From: Trichomonas tenax
Lineage: Eukaryota; Parabasalia; Trichomonadida; Trichomonadidae
DNA length: 64,000 nt
Assembly (NCBI GenBank): GCA_023091735.1
Contig: JALKBU010000161.1
Span: 1 to 64,000 of the forward strand
Direction: 5' to 3'
The notes beneath the pieces are model-generated. The model did no database searches and was not told the origin of the DNA. It saw nothing but the letters and a program-made list of their open reading frames with translations. The position numbers and the translations under genes are program-made. Shown here in pieces: positions 1 to 10,622 of the stretch; positions within the stretch are counted from its first letter, which is position 1, and each line of letters starts with the position of its first letter.

Positions 1-1
1 C

Positions 2-280
2 TACGTTTATGGTCTTCATACTCAGCGTGGAGTTTCAATCTATAAATGTCAGTATTGTTTAGACTACAAAGATATTTATAACACTTTTTATAAAGGTGAC
101 AATTTGCCCGCGCAAAAAAGTGACAGTCTATTCATGAAAAGTGACTTTAGGGTTCAATGTCACTTTTTGATGTTCACTTTTGTCCTAGACTCCTCTAGGT
201 ACTCCTCTCAATTTTTCAAGGGGATCCGCCTCAATATTATGAGGAACACGCCCGTAGAGTACCTAGATTTAAAAATGTAG
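2..280 (+). CDS. Open 3' end of a possible gene entering from the left
   Basis: A frame is open from the window edge to a TAG at 278-280, giving 92 codons with no start inside the window. The first third reads like protein and contains a CxxC pair (KCQYC). The later part runs through GTGAC/GTCAC-rich DNA and a 72-base inverted repeat, so it may be chance. I recognise no family. It is either the tail of an upstream gene or an accidental open frame. Confidence 0.25.
   Translation, partial: YVYGLHTQRGVSIYKCQYCLDYKDIYNTFYKGDNLPAQKSDSLFMKSDFRVQCHFLMFTFVLDSSRYSSQFFKGIRLNIMRNTPVEYLDLKM
184..266. repeat. Nested inverted repeats able to form alternative hairpins
   Basis: Bases 195-204 (CTAGGTACTC) are perfectly complementary to 257-266 (GAGTACCTAG). 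Inside lie a short CCTCA/TGAGG hairpin (230-245) and a CCTC/GGGG pairing, so the 72 bases can fold as a three-way junction. Bases 184-199 form a competing hairpin (CCTAGA, loop CTCC, TCTAGG) that uses the same left arm. I could not match it to a named ribozyme or RNA family. Confidence 0.5.
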
Positions 281-390
281 TTTAATAATAATTATTTCAT
301 TATATAATAAAAATTGGCTAAAAAATTGAACATATTTCTGACATTTGTCAAATGATAGGTACTTTACACTGCAGATTCTACATTTAATAA

Positions 391-945
391 ATGTCAGGTA
401 TAGAGAGTTTTGATGATAACGCTCTCAAGAACTTGATTCTTAAGGTCCTCGCCTGGCGTGTTGGTGATGTCCAGGACCTTCCTGCCACACTTTCGGAGTC
501 TCTCTCATGCTCTACTTCAGAAACATTACATATTCTCGAAATCTTTTGCCCAGTTCTAGATAAAATTATTAACGAAAAGCCAGCATCAGAAAATGAAATA
601 GTTCCCGTTATCAAAGAATTTAAAGAAGAAACAAAACAGAAAATTGCCACAATCGCGTTTGGATTAAAAGATAAATGTATTTCATTTTGCAGTGAACACT
701 CTCCGTCATTATCAAGAGTCCTTTATCACGACTGGAACACTTCCATGCAAGTTGCCACAGAATCATTAGGTCGAATCGCAAGACCTATCGCAAACATCAC
801 GATGAGAATACAACCAGCAGCCACTGGAAACTGCATTCTCCCGCCGCTTAAGAGTATATCCATGGATCTTTCCAAGGATATGGTTGATGCCCTGGCATCA
901 GGCTTCGATCGTCTTCAGAACCAGCTTGTCAAGATCGTACAGTAA
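391..945 (+). CDS. COMM domain-containing protein
   Basis: This 184-residue protein has the size and layout of the COMMD family: a helical N-terminal half (about 1-105) and a C-terminal COMM domain (about 115-184). The COMM domain begins at a tryptophan-containing strand (YHDWNTSMQVA), followed by beta strands and a final helix ending in QNQLVKIVQ. COMMD proteins build the Commander/Retriever complex that recycles endosomal membrane cargo, so an endosomal scaffold role is inferred. The start codon follows an AT-rich leader (TACATTTAATAA) of the kind seen at trichomonad initiators. The stop is TAA followed by A, giving the TAAA typical of trichomonad 3' ends. Assignment rests on overall pattern rather than a unique motif. 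Confidence 0.6.
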   Translation: MSGIESFDDNALKNLILKVLAWRVGDVQDLPATLSESLSCSTSETLHILEIFCPVLDKIINEKPASENEIVPVIKEFKEETKQKIATIAFGLKDKCISFCSEHSPSLSRVLYHDWNTSMQVATESLGRIARPIANITMRIQPAATGNCILPPLKSISMDLSKDMVDALASGFDRLQNQLVKIVQ

Positions 946-1501
946 ATTTATATTCTCTTACATAATATTTAGTACTTCACATTCTGTCATAATAATCTAA
1001 TCTCCAAATCATAATGGATAATAAACTATAAATCATTGCTAAGAATATTCGATTTTAACCATATATTTGGTTTCTGATAAACATGGTAGCTCAAGTACTA
1101 TATTGATTAAAATAAAATCAAATATCTATCAAAAAATGAGAATAAGTTTAATTTTTTAAGTAGCATTGATTTGATATTTAAATTAAATCATATGTATATA
1201 TTTATTTTTTACTTAAAAACTTTTCTCAATGATGTAAAGTAAAATATAAGTAAAAAATAATAAATTTTTATAATATAGTAATTTTGAGATTTTATGTTTT
1301 TATTGATGGAAATTACTTTATTTTTGGTCTCTGGTTTTCTGACAAATTTTAACCGAGAAATAAAAAATCATTATCAAAACGATAAAAAGCAATTCAATAA
1401 ATTTTTTATTGATGTTTATAAAGTATAATATTGCTTAATGCTAAAATTTATATAAATATTAAAACGTGACAACATTAAAAGTGACAACTGTACTCTGAAA
1501 A
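946..1501. other. Intergenic spacer, AT-rich
   Basis: I see no coding pattern. The last 40 bases hold two GTGAC elements (1466-1470 and 1481-1486) just ahead of the next start codon, likely part of its core promoter. Confidence 0.6.
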
Positions 1502-4500
1502 ATGGATGAATATCTGAAACAGATACTTGCGTCAGCAGTGCCTCTTAATGAGTCAGTGAAATCATCCGACTTGATGAGTTCCAGCAAAATGGTGCAATCT
1601 AAAATCATCGATCTCTTCAGATATACTTCTGTACAACTTGCGCCTTCTTTTTTAACAAAAATACTTGGATTCATCGAAGAAGACGCGCAGTCCGCTGATA
1701 AGCGAAAGAGATACGCTTCCGCTGTCTGTGTTACAGCAATAATATCGCTTTATCCTTTTGATCATCAAGTTCCGCTTTTTTCACCAATTATCGATAAACT
1801 ACTAAAACCGGGCTACAAACCGCTCGTTCAGGTTGGCGCGTCAGTTGCTGGGCGCATTGCGCGTATAAATGGACCAAATCGAGATAAATATTTGAGTAGT
1901 TTAGTTCATAAAGCGCAAATATATCTTGAAAAATTCGATAATCCTGATGAAAGATACGCTGCTGCCACTATTTGGCACGAACTCGCGTTAGTTGCTCCAG
2001 AATTATTCTATTCTATGGGAACTACGTTCGCTAACATCGTTTGCAATGCATTATTGCATCATGATCAACAAATTAACGAACTTTTGACAAATGCAATCGA
2101 AGTTTTATTCACTTCTGAGTCTGCATCGATAGGACAAAATTTTTTGATTGAAATACACAACATTTTGATGTTTACAACAATTAAAAACTTCAGTGAAGTC
2201 CATAATCCGGAGGAAATTGTTGGAACAATACAAATATTGTTATTACTTCTTAAATTACAACCTACTATTTCTAAAAGGAATGCTAACAATCTTCTTTACC
2301 CTCAGTGTGAAGCATTCATCAATTCTTCGAACATGGAAATCTCGTTTTACGCTCTAGAAACAATTTTCCAAATGGCCAGGCTCGAAGTGATTGAAATTAC
2401 GCAAGAAGCATATTCAAATATATTCAACACGCTCGCAAATTGGGGTTTTAAGCAACCACAAGAAACATTATACTTAATTCAAGATATGATTGAAATTTTC
2501 AAGAAATTCGATCCAAAGAGCTGCCAACAACTTTTACAGCTTATAAACTTATTCAACGAAAAACTTCCACCATCAATAGGCCCTCCTGTCGCTTTTGAAA
2601 TTACAATTACTGCAATCGAATCTTTTCCAAACTTTAATGCGAATATTTCAGCATTTATCACTTATGTACGTAAGATATTAGAAAAATCACAAGTTCCACT
2701 ACAAATTCATCGTTTGCTTCAAGCATTAAACAAATCTATTCCACAATGGGCTTCAACATTTAATATGTTTAAATCTCAAATCTTACAAATCATCAGACAA
2801 GAATTAACACATCAATCATCATTTACTGATCGCTTAGTTATTGTCTTGGAAGCTTTATATGAATTCCCAGGAGTAGAAACGCATGATGCAATTGATTTAG
2901 CAACTTTAGTTGAGAAATTAATGAATTCTAAAGATATTGATGTAAGAAGACTTGTTGTCGGTGCCATTGTTCACTTATTCAAGTTTTCGGAAGGAAATTT
3001 GCCTTTGAGATTGATGATTCGCATGGTCAAGTTCGCAATTGATGATTCTTCAAGATCAGTGAGACTTAACTCTGTCAAGAGTTTCATTCCAGAAACATAT
3101 CCATATATATCTCAACAAGAAGTTTTCCCAACATTTTGCAGATTTTTGAATGATGAATTCACCGAAGTGAGAGAACATGCACTTAATGTTATAAAACAGC
3201 TCCCAATCTTCAATTTCACAGTTGTTAGAAACATGATGCTTTCTTCTCTGAAGCAGATGAATCCAAATCTTTCTATCATCGTTCCTTCGACGATGCCTGT
3301 TTGGGTTATTTTCCCACAAGTTTTAGAAGCATCTGCACCATTCTTGCATCTTTATGCTGAGGGTATTTTCGAGAAGATCTCTGATATGCTTCGCCGCAGA
3401 TTCACTCTCTACAAAGATCAGACATTGATTTTCGCTAACTCTACAATTCTCCGTGAAGTTGATACTTCTTTGATACAATCAATTCAAAATTTGCATTTGA
3501 TTTGTCCGGATATTGTTCCTCTCGGTCCAATTATTGATATATTGAAAGATATGCTCGAGCTTCCTGTTCACCCATGGACAAAGATCGAAGGTATGAAAGC
3601 ACTCAAGAATCTTGCTGAATCAGGTGTTAAATTCGGTGATGTTTTGATGCCAACACTTTTAGATATCATTCATGAAAGCTCTAACTCTAAGTTGGTTATA
3701 AAGACTCTCAAAGTCATTGGATGCTTAGGCAAACCGAAAGAGATTCAAACGAGAATGAAGAAACAATCAATATTCAGATCTTCTATCATTAACATTCCTA
3801 TATTTAAGTCGTATTTCATTTCTCGAATTTTCCCATTCTTGCACAAATGCTTCAATTCGATTTCGATTATTTCAGTCCAAGAATCAGTCTTTAAGTGCAT
3901 GACAATGATATTCCATGCTGAGCCATCAATCATTCCTGAAATGCTTCCAGATGTTATCAATTATATTCTTCCTTATATCACGAACATGAAAGGAGAAAGG
4001 CTTCCAATATTCCTCGGATATCTTAGACAGATGATTCAGGATTCAGGAATCCACATCAGCAGATACATTGATCAAGTCTATGAAGCAGTAAGAGAACATT
4101 GGCTCGATGATACAACAAATGAATGCTCTTTGATTGTTGCTGCTATAGTTCAAGCAACTTCAGGTCAATGCGATTCTATATTAACTTTAGTCATTTCTAA
4201 CGCATTCTTGCTACTTAAATCGAGGAGAGATGAAACAAAGATCTCTGATTTGTTCACTCTTCTTAAGACAATTGTTTCATATTCACTTGCTTATCGTCCA
4301 ACAATTGTCGCAGGAATTGTTGATATCTTGAACTTAGCAGAAATGCCAATTCCTGTCCAAGAAGCCAGCTTCAATTTGATCGAGTACATATTAAACGAGA
4401 TTCATCCAGAGAGTCTTTTAAGTCCTATCAGAAGATGCTTGGAGAGTATCGCTTCAAGATCGCAGATGAGATTGAGAGATAGAGCCACATATTTGCTCAA

Positions 4501-7500
4501 CGTGATGAGAGATAGACAAAGAAGCAGCACAACAGCACCTTTCATACCTCCATCAGTTCAAAAGCACATTGAAACAGAGAAAATGACGCCAGGAAAGATG
4601 AAACAAGCACTTAAAGAATTAACGATACTTACAAAAGCTTCTGCAAACGAAATCACTCAAGCATTTGATGGATTCTTGCAATTCCTTATTGAATTGTCTC
4701 CAATCGCTTCTATTAGATGCACAAAATATCTCGAAGTCAAGCCATCGTTCTTATTCCCGTTCGCATTCTTCGGCGCTTATATCACATTCGAGGAGCAATA
4801 CTATAGATTGTTCTCGAAGCGTTTGAATGAGATCATGTTGCTTCCAAACTTGCCGGACAATGTTTTGCTGCAATTTTTGAATTTAGTTGAATTTGCTGTT
4901 CTCAGCAGAATCGATTTGGGCATCAATACTAAATTCCTCGTTGAGAAATGTTTCAAGATTCAACGCTATGACATTGCTTTTGCATTCATCGAAAGCCTTC
5001 CTTTGTTGAGAAGCAATCAGATTGGTGAAGATTTAATATCTGATCTCGCTGTTTCAAATTATGTCATTGGAAGAAAGACAGATGCATTGTCCATCGCAAA
5101 GCGAATTCCTAAACTCGATATAACAGCTGCAATGAGATTGGAGGAGTGGCCGAAAGCAATAGAATTGATCGGACAGCAAACAGAGCCAGAAAGATATATT
5201 GCAGAACATGTTGAATGCCTCGCTGAAGTCGAAAGATGGTCTGATATCCTTCAATACAACGATAAATTCGAACATCAAAGTCTCGCTGCTCAAGCAAAGA
5301 TTGCAAGATTCTTCTGGACGGCGGAGTTAAATTGCGGTGACAAGAAGAAGGCTCTGGAATATGTCACGAGAACAAGAGGTTATACGACAGAAGACTGCAT
5401 CCAAAAGGCAACTTTGTTTATTTCTTTAGGCGAATTTAACGAAGCAAAGAAGATCATTCACTTGGGATGGAGGTATCTCACAGCAACGATTCAAACAATC
5501 TCAAGAAACAATAAATCCATTTATGAAAAGAAATTGTTCCTTGCTGAGCAACTTCATCAGCTTCAAGAGGTCATCAACTGCCACAAGAATCCATCATACA
5601 TCGAGGAATTCAGAAAGAACTGGAGTGACAAACTTCCTCAAATGAGAGATGACTACGAACGCCAAAACCAGTTGTTCCAAATTGTTCGTTTGATGCCAGA
5701 TGGAATTGATCTCAATGACTTCGCGATTAATATACTTTCAGCGACATTATATGCAAAACAACACGATGAAGCATCAAGACTTGCAGATTTATTCTTCGCG
5801 GACAAGAAATCCGATGGTTATAGGTTTTCGCGTATTTTGATTTTGCAAGGACGTGAAAGACTTCAAGCAGGGCTTGATGAGCTTGATTCTTTCGATGGAT
5901 ACTTCAGGAAACGCCTTGAAAACCTTGTTGGCAAGGACTTGTTCCAACAAGCTGCATCGATTGAAGAACTTCGTGAAGCAGAGAAGCATCTTGAGAGAGG
6001 TGACAGAAATTATGATAAGATTACTGATACATTGATCATTCTTTCTAATGCCACAAGCAGTGAAGATATTGTTATGTCTGCTGTAAATGCAATCAAGACA
6101 CGCGTCACAACAAGAACGAAAGCAAGAAAGATTTACTTGATGCACTTAATCTCATTGATTCTCGAGTTCAAGGATTCTGAAACGGTATGCAATTTAATCG
6201 CTTCAGCATTTGAAACATTCGATCCTTCAATCACTGTCTTAGTTGTTTCTTTGGCTTTGACTCTTGTAACGAGCACACATAACAATGTTGCTCAAGCATG
6301 CGGAAGAATTATTAGACAAACAATTCCAGCACTTCACGAGAGATTCTTCTTCAATCTCAACAGAGAAATGCAACTGAATCCAGATAACGAGTTCCTTGAA
6401 GATCTCACTGATGACATCAAGAGTGTTCACTCAATCATGTTCTCGCACATCAACTTGATCACAAACGGTCTCATTAAGATGGCACACAACCTTTGGGGTG
6501 CTATAATCAGATTATTGGCTCAATTCGTTTCAAACAGTGACATCGAACTCATGAAGAAGATATATCAGATCTACAATCAGACATATCACTCACACATTGA
6601 AGAAGACTTCAAGAAGTTATTCGGAAAACGTTTGACAAAACTGATGGGTTCGATATTGACCAAGAATGAGGTTGCTAAGGAAGATTTGGAATCAGCTGAA
6701 GAACTCCTTCAGTCAATGCAACAGGTTCAAGATTCGATCAGAGTTATTCCAATGGCATCATTCAACAAGCAGCTCGAGAAGAAGACAACATGGCAGATTC
6801 GCATTCCAAGCTATAAAGCAATGGACGCAGATGTTAAACTTACAAAGTTCTTCCACTCAGTACAAAACCTCGATAATGGTTTGATTGTTTCATTAGTTGG
6901 CTCTGATGGACGCAAGTATTCGTTCTTCTTGAGAAGAACAACAGACAACATTTTCCTTGCTGATCAATTTGAGACTCTTCTCAGAGCAACATCACCGGGA
7001 ATCGGATCGCTCAAGTTGCGCACAAATCTCCTCATCGCAAAAGATGTCTCACTCAAAGAGCGTATTAAGGGCTCAACAACGCTTTTGAATCTCATATTCA
7101 GCTACAGACAGTCAACAGCTGCTCAGGAGGAAATTGCATACGAACAGCAAGATGTTACAGTTTTGATTCTCAAGGAGCATGGAAAGGATGATCTTGCTAA
7201 GGCAATATTGACATCATCACAGTCTGCTATGAGATGGGCAGAGAGACAATCAATGTTTGCACGCACACTCGGCATTATTTCAGCATTATATTATATCGGA
7301 GGTGGAACGGATACATCGCTCAATGATATCTTGTTCGACAAAGCTTCTGGTGCTCTCGACTATTCGTCATTCACGATAAGTCAGACCCCACAGCCTGTTC
7401 CATTCAGACTCACAGCAATGATGCAGCGTGCTCTGGGTACTGCTGGTGTCCATGGTTTGTTCAGAGAGAGTCTTATTTCAACTCTTGAAGACGTGAGATC

Positions 7501-7750
7501 ATACAAGAGAGGCCTCGCTCCATGTGTTCAGTTTGCTGTTCTCGAACCGCCATTCGAGAAATACTATGTACCAACGCTTTACATACAGAACTTCACATCC
7601 AACTTCGAATCAAATTCAGCTGTAGATAATGTCTATCCAAGAATCAAAGGCGATGGCGACATCGAGAAAGAAGTTGATCAACTTATTAATCAGGCAATGA
7701 ATGTCGAGAATCTTTCAAAGATGCCTCTATCATGGATCCCATGGTGGTAA
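1502..7750 (+). CDS. TOR-like PIKK-family protein, probable pseudokinase
   Basis: This 2082-residue protein has the order of a TOR kinase: a long HEAT-repeat solenoid (about 1-1000), a FAT domain (about 1050-1620), an FRB-like helical segment (about 1660-1750), a PI3K-like kinase region (about 1762-2000) and a C-terminal FATC ending MPLSWIPWW. The FATC and the segment before it resemble TOR more than ATM, ATR or TRRAP. The catalytic residues are degraded. The catalytic-loop GDRHPSN of active kinases is replaced by a GGTDTSLND-type sequence (about 1933-1940). The DFG metal-binding motif reads DYS (about 1953-1955). The ATP-binding lysine strand reads FFLRRTT. The DxRQD segment is missing. Family knowledge says TOR scaffolds mTORC-type complexes; here I infer a non-catalytic scaffold. 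A single uninterrupted frame argues against a pseudogene. Tandem GTGAC elements precede the start. Confidence 0.85.
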   Translation: MDEYLKQILASAVPLNESVKSSDLMSSSKMVQSKIIDLFRYTSVQLAPSFLTKILGFIEEDAQSADKRKRYASAVCVTAIISLYPFDHQVPLFSPIIDKLLKPGYKPLVQVGASVAGRIARINGPNRDKYLSSLVHKAQIYLEKFDNPDERYAAATIWHELALVAPELFYSMGTTFANIVCNALLHHDQQINELLTNAIEVLFTSESASIGQNFLIEIHNILMFTTIKNFSEVHNPEEIVGTIQILLLLLKLQPTISKRNANNLLYPQCEAFINSSNMEISFYALETIFQMARLEVIEITQEAYSNIFNTLANWGFKQPQETLYLIQDMIEIFKKFDPKSCQQLLQLINLFNEKLPPSIGPPVAFEITITAIESFPNFNANISAFITYVRKILEKSQVPLQIHRLLQALNKSIPQWASTFNMFKSQILQIIRQELTHQSSFTDRLVIVLEALYEFPGVETHDAIDLATLVEKLMNSKDIDVRRLVVGAIVHLFKFSEGNLPLRLMIRMVKFAIDDSSRSVRLNSVKSFIPETYPYISQQEVFPTFCRFLNDEFTEVREHALNVIKQLPIFNFTVVRNMMLSSLKQMNPNLSIIVPSTMPVWVIFPQVLEASAPFLHLYAEGIFEKISDMLRRRFTLYKDQTLIFANSTILREVDTSLIQSIQNLHLICPDIVPLGPIIDILKDMLELPVHPWTKIEGMKALKNLAESGVKFGDVLMPTLLDIIHESSNSKLVIKTLKVIGCLGKPKEIQTRMKKQSIFRSSIINIPIFKSYFISRIFPFLHKCFNSISIISVQESVFKCMTMIFHAEPSIIPEMLPDVINYILPYITNMKGERLPIFLGYLRQMIQDSGIHISRYIDQVYEAVREHWLDDTTNECSLIVAAIVQATSGQCDSILTLVISNAFLLLKSRRDETKISDLFTLLKTIVSYSLAYRPTIVAGIVDILNLAEMPIPVQEASFNLIEYILNEIHPESLLSPIRRCLESIASRSQMRLRDRATYLLNVMRDRQRSSTTAPFIPPSVQKHIETEKMTPGKMKQALKELTILTKASANEITQAFDGFLQFLIELSPIASIRCTKYLEVKPSFLFPFAFFGAYITFEEQYYRLFSKRLNEIMLLPNLPDNVLLQFLNLVEFAVLSRIDLGINTKFLVEKCFKIQRYDIAFAFIESLPLLRSNQIGEDLISDLAVSNYVIGRKTDALSIAKRIPKLDITAAMRLEEWPKAIELIGQQTEPERYIAEHVECLAEVERWSDILQYNDKFEHQSLAAQAKIARFFWTAELNCGDKKKALEYVTRTRGYTTEDCIQKATLFISLGEFNEAKKIIHLGWRYLTATIQTISRNNKSIYEKKLFLAEQLHQLQEVINCHKNPSYIEEFRKNWSDKLPQMRDDYERQNQLFQIVRLMPDGIDLNDFAINILSATLYAKQHDEASRLADLFFADKKSDGYRFSRILILQGRERLQAGLDELDSFDGYFRKRLENLVGKDLFQQAASIEELREAEKHLERGDRNYDKITDTLIILSNATSSEDIVMSAVNAIKTRVTTRTKARKIYLMHLISLILEFKDSETVCNLIASAFETFDPSITVLVVSLALTLVTSTHNNVAQACGRIIRQTIPALHERFFFNLNREMQLNPDNEFLEDLTDDIKSVHSIMFSHINLITNGLIKMAHNLWGAIIRLLAQFVSNSDIELMKKIYQIYNQTYHSHIEEDFKKLFGKRLTKLMGSILTKNEVAKEDLESAEELLQSMQQVQDSIRVIPMASFNKQLEKKTTWQIRIPSYKAMDADVKLTKFFHSVQNLDNGLIVSLVGSDGRKYSFFLRRTTDNIFLADQFETLLRATSPGIGSLKLRTNLLIAKDVSLKERIKGSTTLLNLIFSYRQSTAAQEEIAYEQQDVTVLILKEHGKDDLAKAILTSSQSAMRWAERQSMFARTLGIISALYYIGGGTDTSLNDILFDKASGALDYSSFTISQTPQPVPFRLTAMMQRALGTAGVHGLFRESLISTLEDVRSYKRGLAPCVQFAVLEPPFEKYYVPTLYIQNFTSNFESNSAVDNVYPRIKGDGDIEKEVDQLINQAMNVENLSKMPLSWIPWW

Positions 7751-8182
7751 TCACACATATTATTTGATTTATTTTATATTTGTTTGTTATTTATTAAAAT
7801 AATATCTATCAATAATTAATTTCCGAAAATTATTTTATATATTACTATTTAATCAAATATATGGCTAAAATTGATACTATTTATCAACATAATATTATTT
7901 AAACATGAAAAAATTAATTCAATATTTTTTTATTTTACTTAAATTCAAAATTAATTTTAAGATATTATTATATTGATGTATAATAAGAATTTATGATGGT
8001 TGGAAAAGCTGTATTAAAAGTATTGATGGAGATATAGTGATGTCAAATTGGTATAATTATTTGTCAAATTAATCAGTTTGAATGATTTGCATTATCAGAA
8101 ATTGACAAAAATTAGAAATTTATTTGACAGAAAATATTCGTTTTTTAACTTTTATTATTCCAGGGGGAGTCACTTTAAATTA
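7751..8182. promoter_or_regulatory. Intergenic spacer with initiator-like TCACTTTAA
   Basis: The spacer is AT-rich with no gene. At 8170-8178 the sequence TCACTTTAA matches the published trichomonad initiator consensus (TCAYWYTNW) and lies 4 bases upstream of the DNAAF1 ATG. It explains why the downstream ATG, not an upstream TTG-led extension, is the start. Confidence 0.6.
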
Positions 8183-9319
8183 ATGAGCTACTTCGAAGAG
8201 GAAGAAGAAAAAGAAGACACTCCAATCACTAAAAAGAAAATCCGCGAGGCCCTTAAGAAGAATAATGGCTACGTTAGCTCTCCAGAATTAAACGATGTTC
8301 TTTATTTGCATTATAAATCTTTCACAAAGATCGCTAATTTAGACCCATACGTCAATCTAAAGGCCCTTTGGCTGAACAATAACGCGATTTCTACAATCGA
8401 AGGACTCTCAAATCTCAAAAATCTCGCTTGTCTTTATCTTCAAAACAATATTATCGAAGAAATTTCAGGTCTTGAAGGACTAATTTCTCTGAAAACACTT
8501 GTTCTTTCGAATAACTTCATTTCTCACATCTCTGGACTTGGCTGTTGTCCTAATCTCACAACTCTCGAAATAGACCACAACAGACTCAAAGAACCTGAAG
8601 CACTCGCTGGCCTCGCTGAAGTTCCTGAACTTTCCATCTTAAACATGACAGATAATGGTATGGAAGATGAAAAATTCGCTGATTATCTTCAAATGATACC
8701 AAAACTTCGTGTTTTGAGGAATACTGGCAATCCGGTCACACGCAATATGACAAATTATCGCAGACGTCTCATTTCTATGAACAAAGAACTCAGATTTTTG
8801 GACGATTCTCCAGTCGAACTCGATGAGCGTCGTTTAGTCATGGCATGGGCATCAGGAGGCATGACTGCTGAGAAGGCAATGAGAGAGCAGATCAAACAAG
8901 AAAAACTCCAACAACAAGATGCAAACAGACATAAATTCCGTGAAATGCAGCGAAAGGCTGTAATCGAAGCAGGGCAGTCACTCAAAGACCATCCAGAACT
9001 GTGGTCTTCTGATGATGACGCTTCAGAAAGCAATTCTGGCCTCAAATTAGAGAAAGCAAGTTCAGAAGATCTTATTTTCGTCACAGAAGGCAATACAAAC
9101 ACAGAACTCAAAGAGCCGGAGCCAAAGGTGGTTGAGATTAACAAGAAACCGAAAGTTATCGAACTTGATGAAGTTGATGATAAAGATGAGCAAGAAGAAG
9201 TCACTTTGTTCCAACAAAAGGTTCACATTGTTACAGAAGAACCACAACCTGAACCTGTTGAACCTGAACATCCAACAGCTGAAGAAGAAAATAATGATAT
9301 GGAGCTTGGACCAGATTAA
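8183..9319 (+). CDS. DNAAF1: Dynein axonemal assembly factor 1 (LRRC50/ODA7 type)
   Basis: This 378-residue protein opens with an acidic/basic stretch, then the family signature [16 protein letters not shown] (about residue 34-50). About six SDS22-type leucine-rich repeats follow ([37 protein letters not shown]), then the LRR cap with NPVTRN..NYRRRLI and LRFLDDSPV. The rest is an acidic, low-complexity tail. DNAAF1 helps pre-assemble outer and inner dynein arms in the cytoplasm before they enter the flagellum. It fits a flagellated cell and the IFT46 gene 6 kb away. The open frame extends 35 codons upstream only through non-ATG codons; the ATG at 8183 sits just after an initiator-like TCACTTTAA. 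Confidence 0.92.
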   Translation: MSYFEEEEEKEDTPITKKKIREALKKNNGYVSSPELNDVLYLHYKSFTKIANLDPYVNLKALWLNNNAISTIEGLSNLKNLACLYLQNNIIEEISGLEGLISLKTLVLSNNFISHISGLGCCPNLTTLEIDHNRLKEPEALAGLAEVPELSILNMTDNGMEDEKFADYLQMIPKLRVLRNTGNPVTRNMTNYRRRLISMNKELRFLDDSPVELDERRLVMAWASGGMTAEKAMREQIKQEKLQQQDANRHKFREMQRKAVIEAGQSLKDHPELWSSDDDASESNSGLKLEKASSEDLIFVTEGNTNTELKEPEPKVVEINKKPKVIELDEVDDKDEQEEVTLFQQKVHIVTEEPQPEPVEPEHPTAEEENNDMELGPD

Positions 9320-9521
9320 ATTGTGTATTATTGAATATTAGCATAATATTGATAAATGATTTGTCTTTTAATTCAAAATATATTTTTTGATTTTTGATTA
9401 TTTAATAAATCACAATTGAAAACATAAGGCTTTAATATTTATGAGATAAACTGTATTTTAATGAAACAATGGGCCTTCTACTAATACATTTTTTAATAAA
9501 AATATAAAATTCAAACAAAAT

Positions 9522-10352
9522 TTAGCCATTAATGGTTATTCCGTATACATTGTATATATCTTCATTCTCAGTAACAACAGGATCCTCTGTCCAGTTATAA
9601 TATGTATCTTGAACAGTTTCTTTGTCAAGAATTGACTTTTCTTGAGCCTTTGCATTCTGCAATGCATTGACTAGTAAATTAATGGCTCCTTGTAAACCAT
9701 AACCTTTTTGAAATGCCATTTGTGCAATATATTCGATTGTGCCTGAAACAATAGCATCAGAAACACACGTTAGTTTGTCTATTAGGATGTAAGTAATTTG
9801 ATTTTTGTCGTAGGAGCTGAAATTGATTTTGTTTGAGAAAAAGATGTCTAATTCTGGCAAATTAATTTTCGCATCGTGAGTTATAAGAATCACTGAGTAG
9901 TTTTCTGGGACAAAGAAGTTAAATAATTCTGGTATTAGATGAATCGGAGGATTATCAATAACGATAAGGCGCCTTATTTTGTTAGGTTTGATCATATATT
10001 GGCCGTTTGTCCACTCCTCGATGTCCAGGAACTCAATTTTCTGCATGTGGACGCTCATCATTGCGCATAAATTGACAACAGAAGTCTTTCCTGTGCATGG
10101 TTTACCGCTCAAATGTAATGTTTTGGGATCCTTTGAGTTAAACGCACTGCTGATGAATTCGTGGACGTATTCGATCTCATTTTCACGGCAAGGGAGAGAA
10201 GACCAAAAAGGAGACGGCTCAAATACGCGCAAGCAGTCGTCTATTGTAGATTGAGGCAATTCGTCCGGAAACCGTAAGAGACTCCTGCCATCAATCATTA
10301 AAAAATGAATAAAAAAATTATTTTGGGAGTGAGCAACTTGTGTTTTTGTCAT
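9522..10352 (-). CDS. Orc1/Cdc6-like AAA+ protein
   Basis: This 276-residue protein carries LPCRENEIEYVHEF ahead of a Walker A (GKPCTGKT, residues 83-90) and a Walker B-like strand (LIVIDN, about 129-134). That arrangement and the LPCRE lead-in are typical of Orc1/Cdc6 initiators, which load the MCM helicase at replication origins. The usual DE of Walker B reads DN, so ATP hydrolysis may be weakened. The protein is short: the AAA core is present, but a full C-terminal winged-helix domain is doubtful. A second Met at codon 19 (10298) could also be the start. It is convergent with DNAAF1. Other origin or clamp-loader AAA paralogues remain possible. Confidence 0.65.
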   Translation of the reverse strand: MTKTQVAHSQNNFFIHFLMIDGRSLLRFPDELPQSTIDDCLRVFEPSPFWSSLPCRENEIEYVHEFISSAFNSKDPKTLHLSGKPCTGKTSVVNLCAMMSVHMQKIEFLDIEEWTNGQYMIKPNKIRRLIVIDNPPIHLIPELFNFFVPENYSVILITHDAKINLPELDIFFSNKINFSSYDKNQITYILIDKLTCVSDAIVSGTIEYIAQMAFQKGYGLQGAINLLVNALQNAKAQEKSILDKETVQDTYYNWTEDPVVTENEDIYNVYGITING

Positions 10353-10622
10353 GTAACTGCTACGGACTGATATTTTTTTTCACAAATTTTCAATGTTCTA
10401 ATTGCCATCTGACAATGTAAACTTAAAGTCTTTCATTTTCTGACTTTACATTTTTGACTTTATGGCTTTGTAAAGTTGATAAGGTTAATTGAACAAAAAT
10501 GGAATTATTTATTATTTTGATTCAAAAACTATTAAATAAACATTATTGAAGCTTTTCTTTTGCTGCAATATATCATTTATCCTATAGAACCATAATTATT
10601 AGTTAAAATTCTTATATAATTA

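Noticed and set aside
195..266. Hammerhead, twister or HDV-like ribozyme
   Set aside because: The fold lacks the CUGAUGA/GAAA core and I could not fit the other consensus cores, so only the inverted repeat is reported.
8078..8182. Upstream extension of the DNAAF1 frame
   Set aside because: It begins at TTG and has no protein-like pattern; the ATG at 8183 follows an initiator-like TCACTTTAA and matches the family start.
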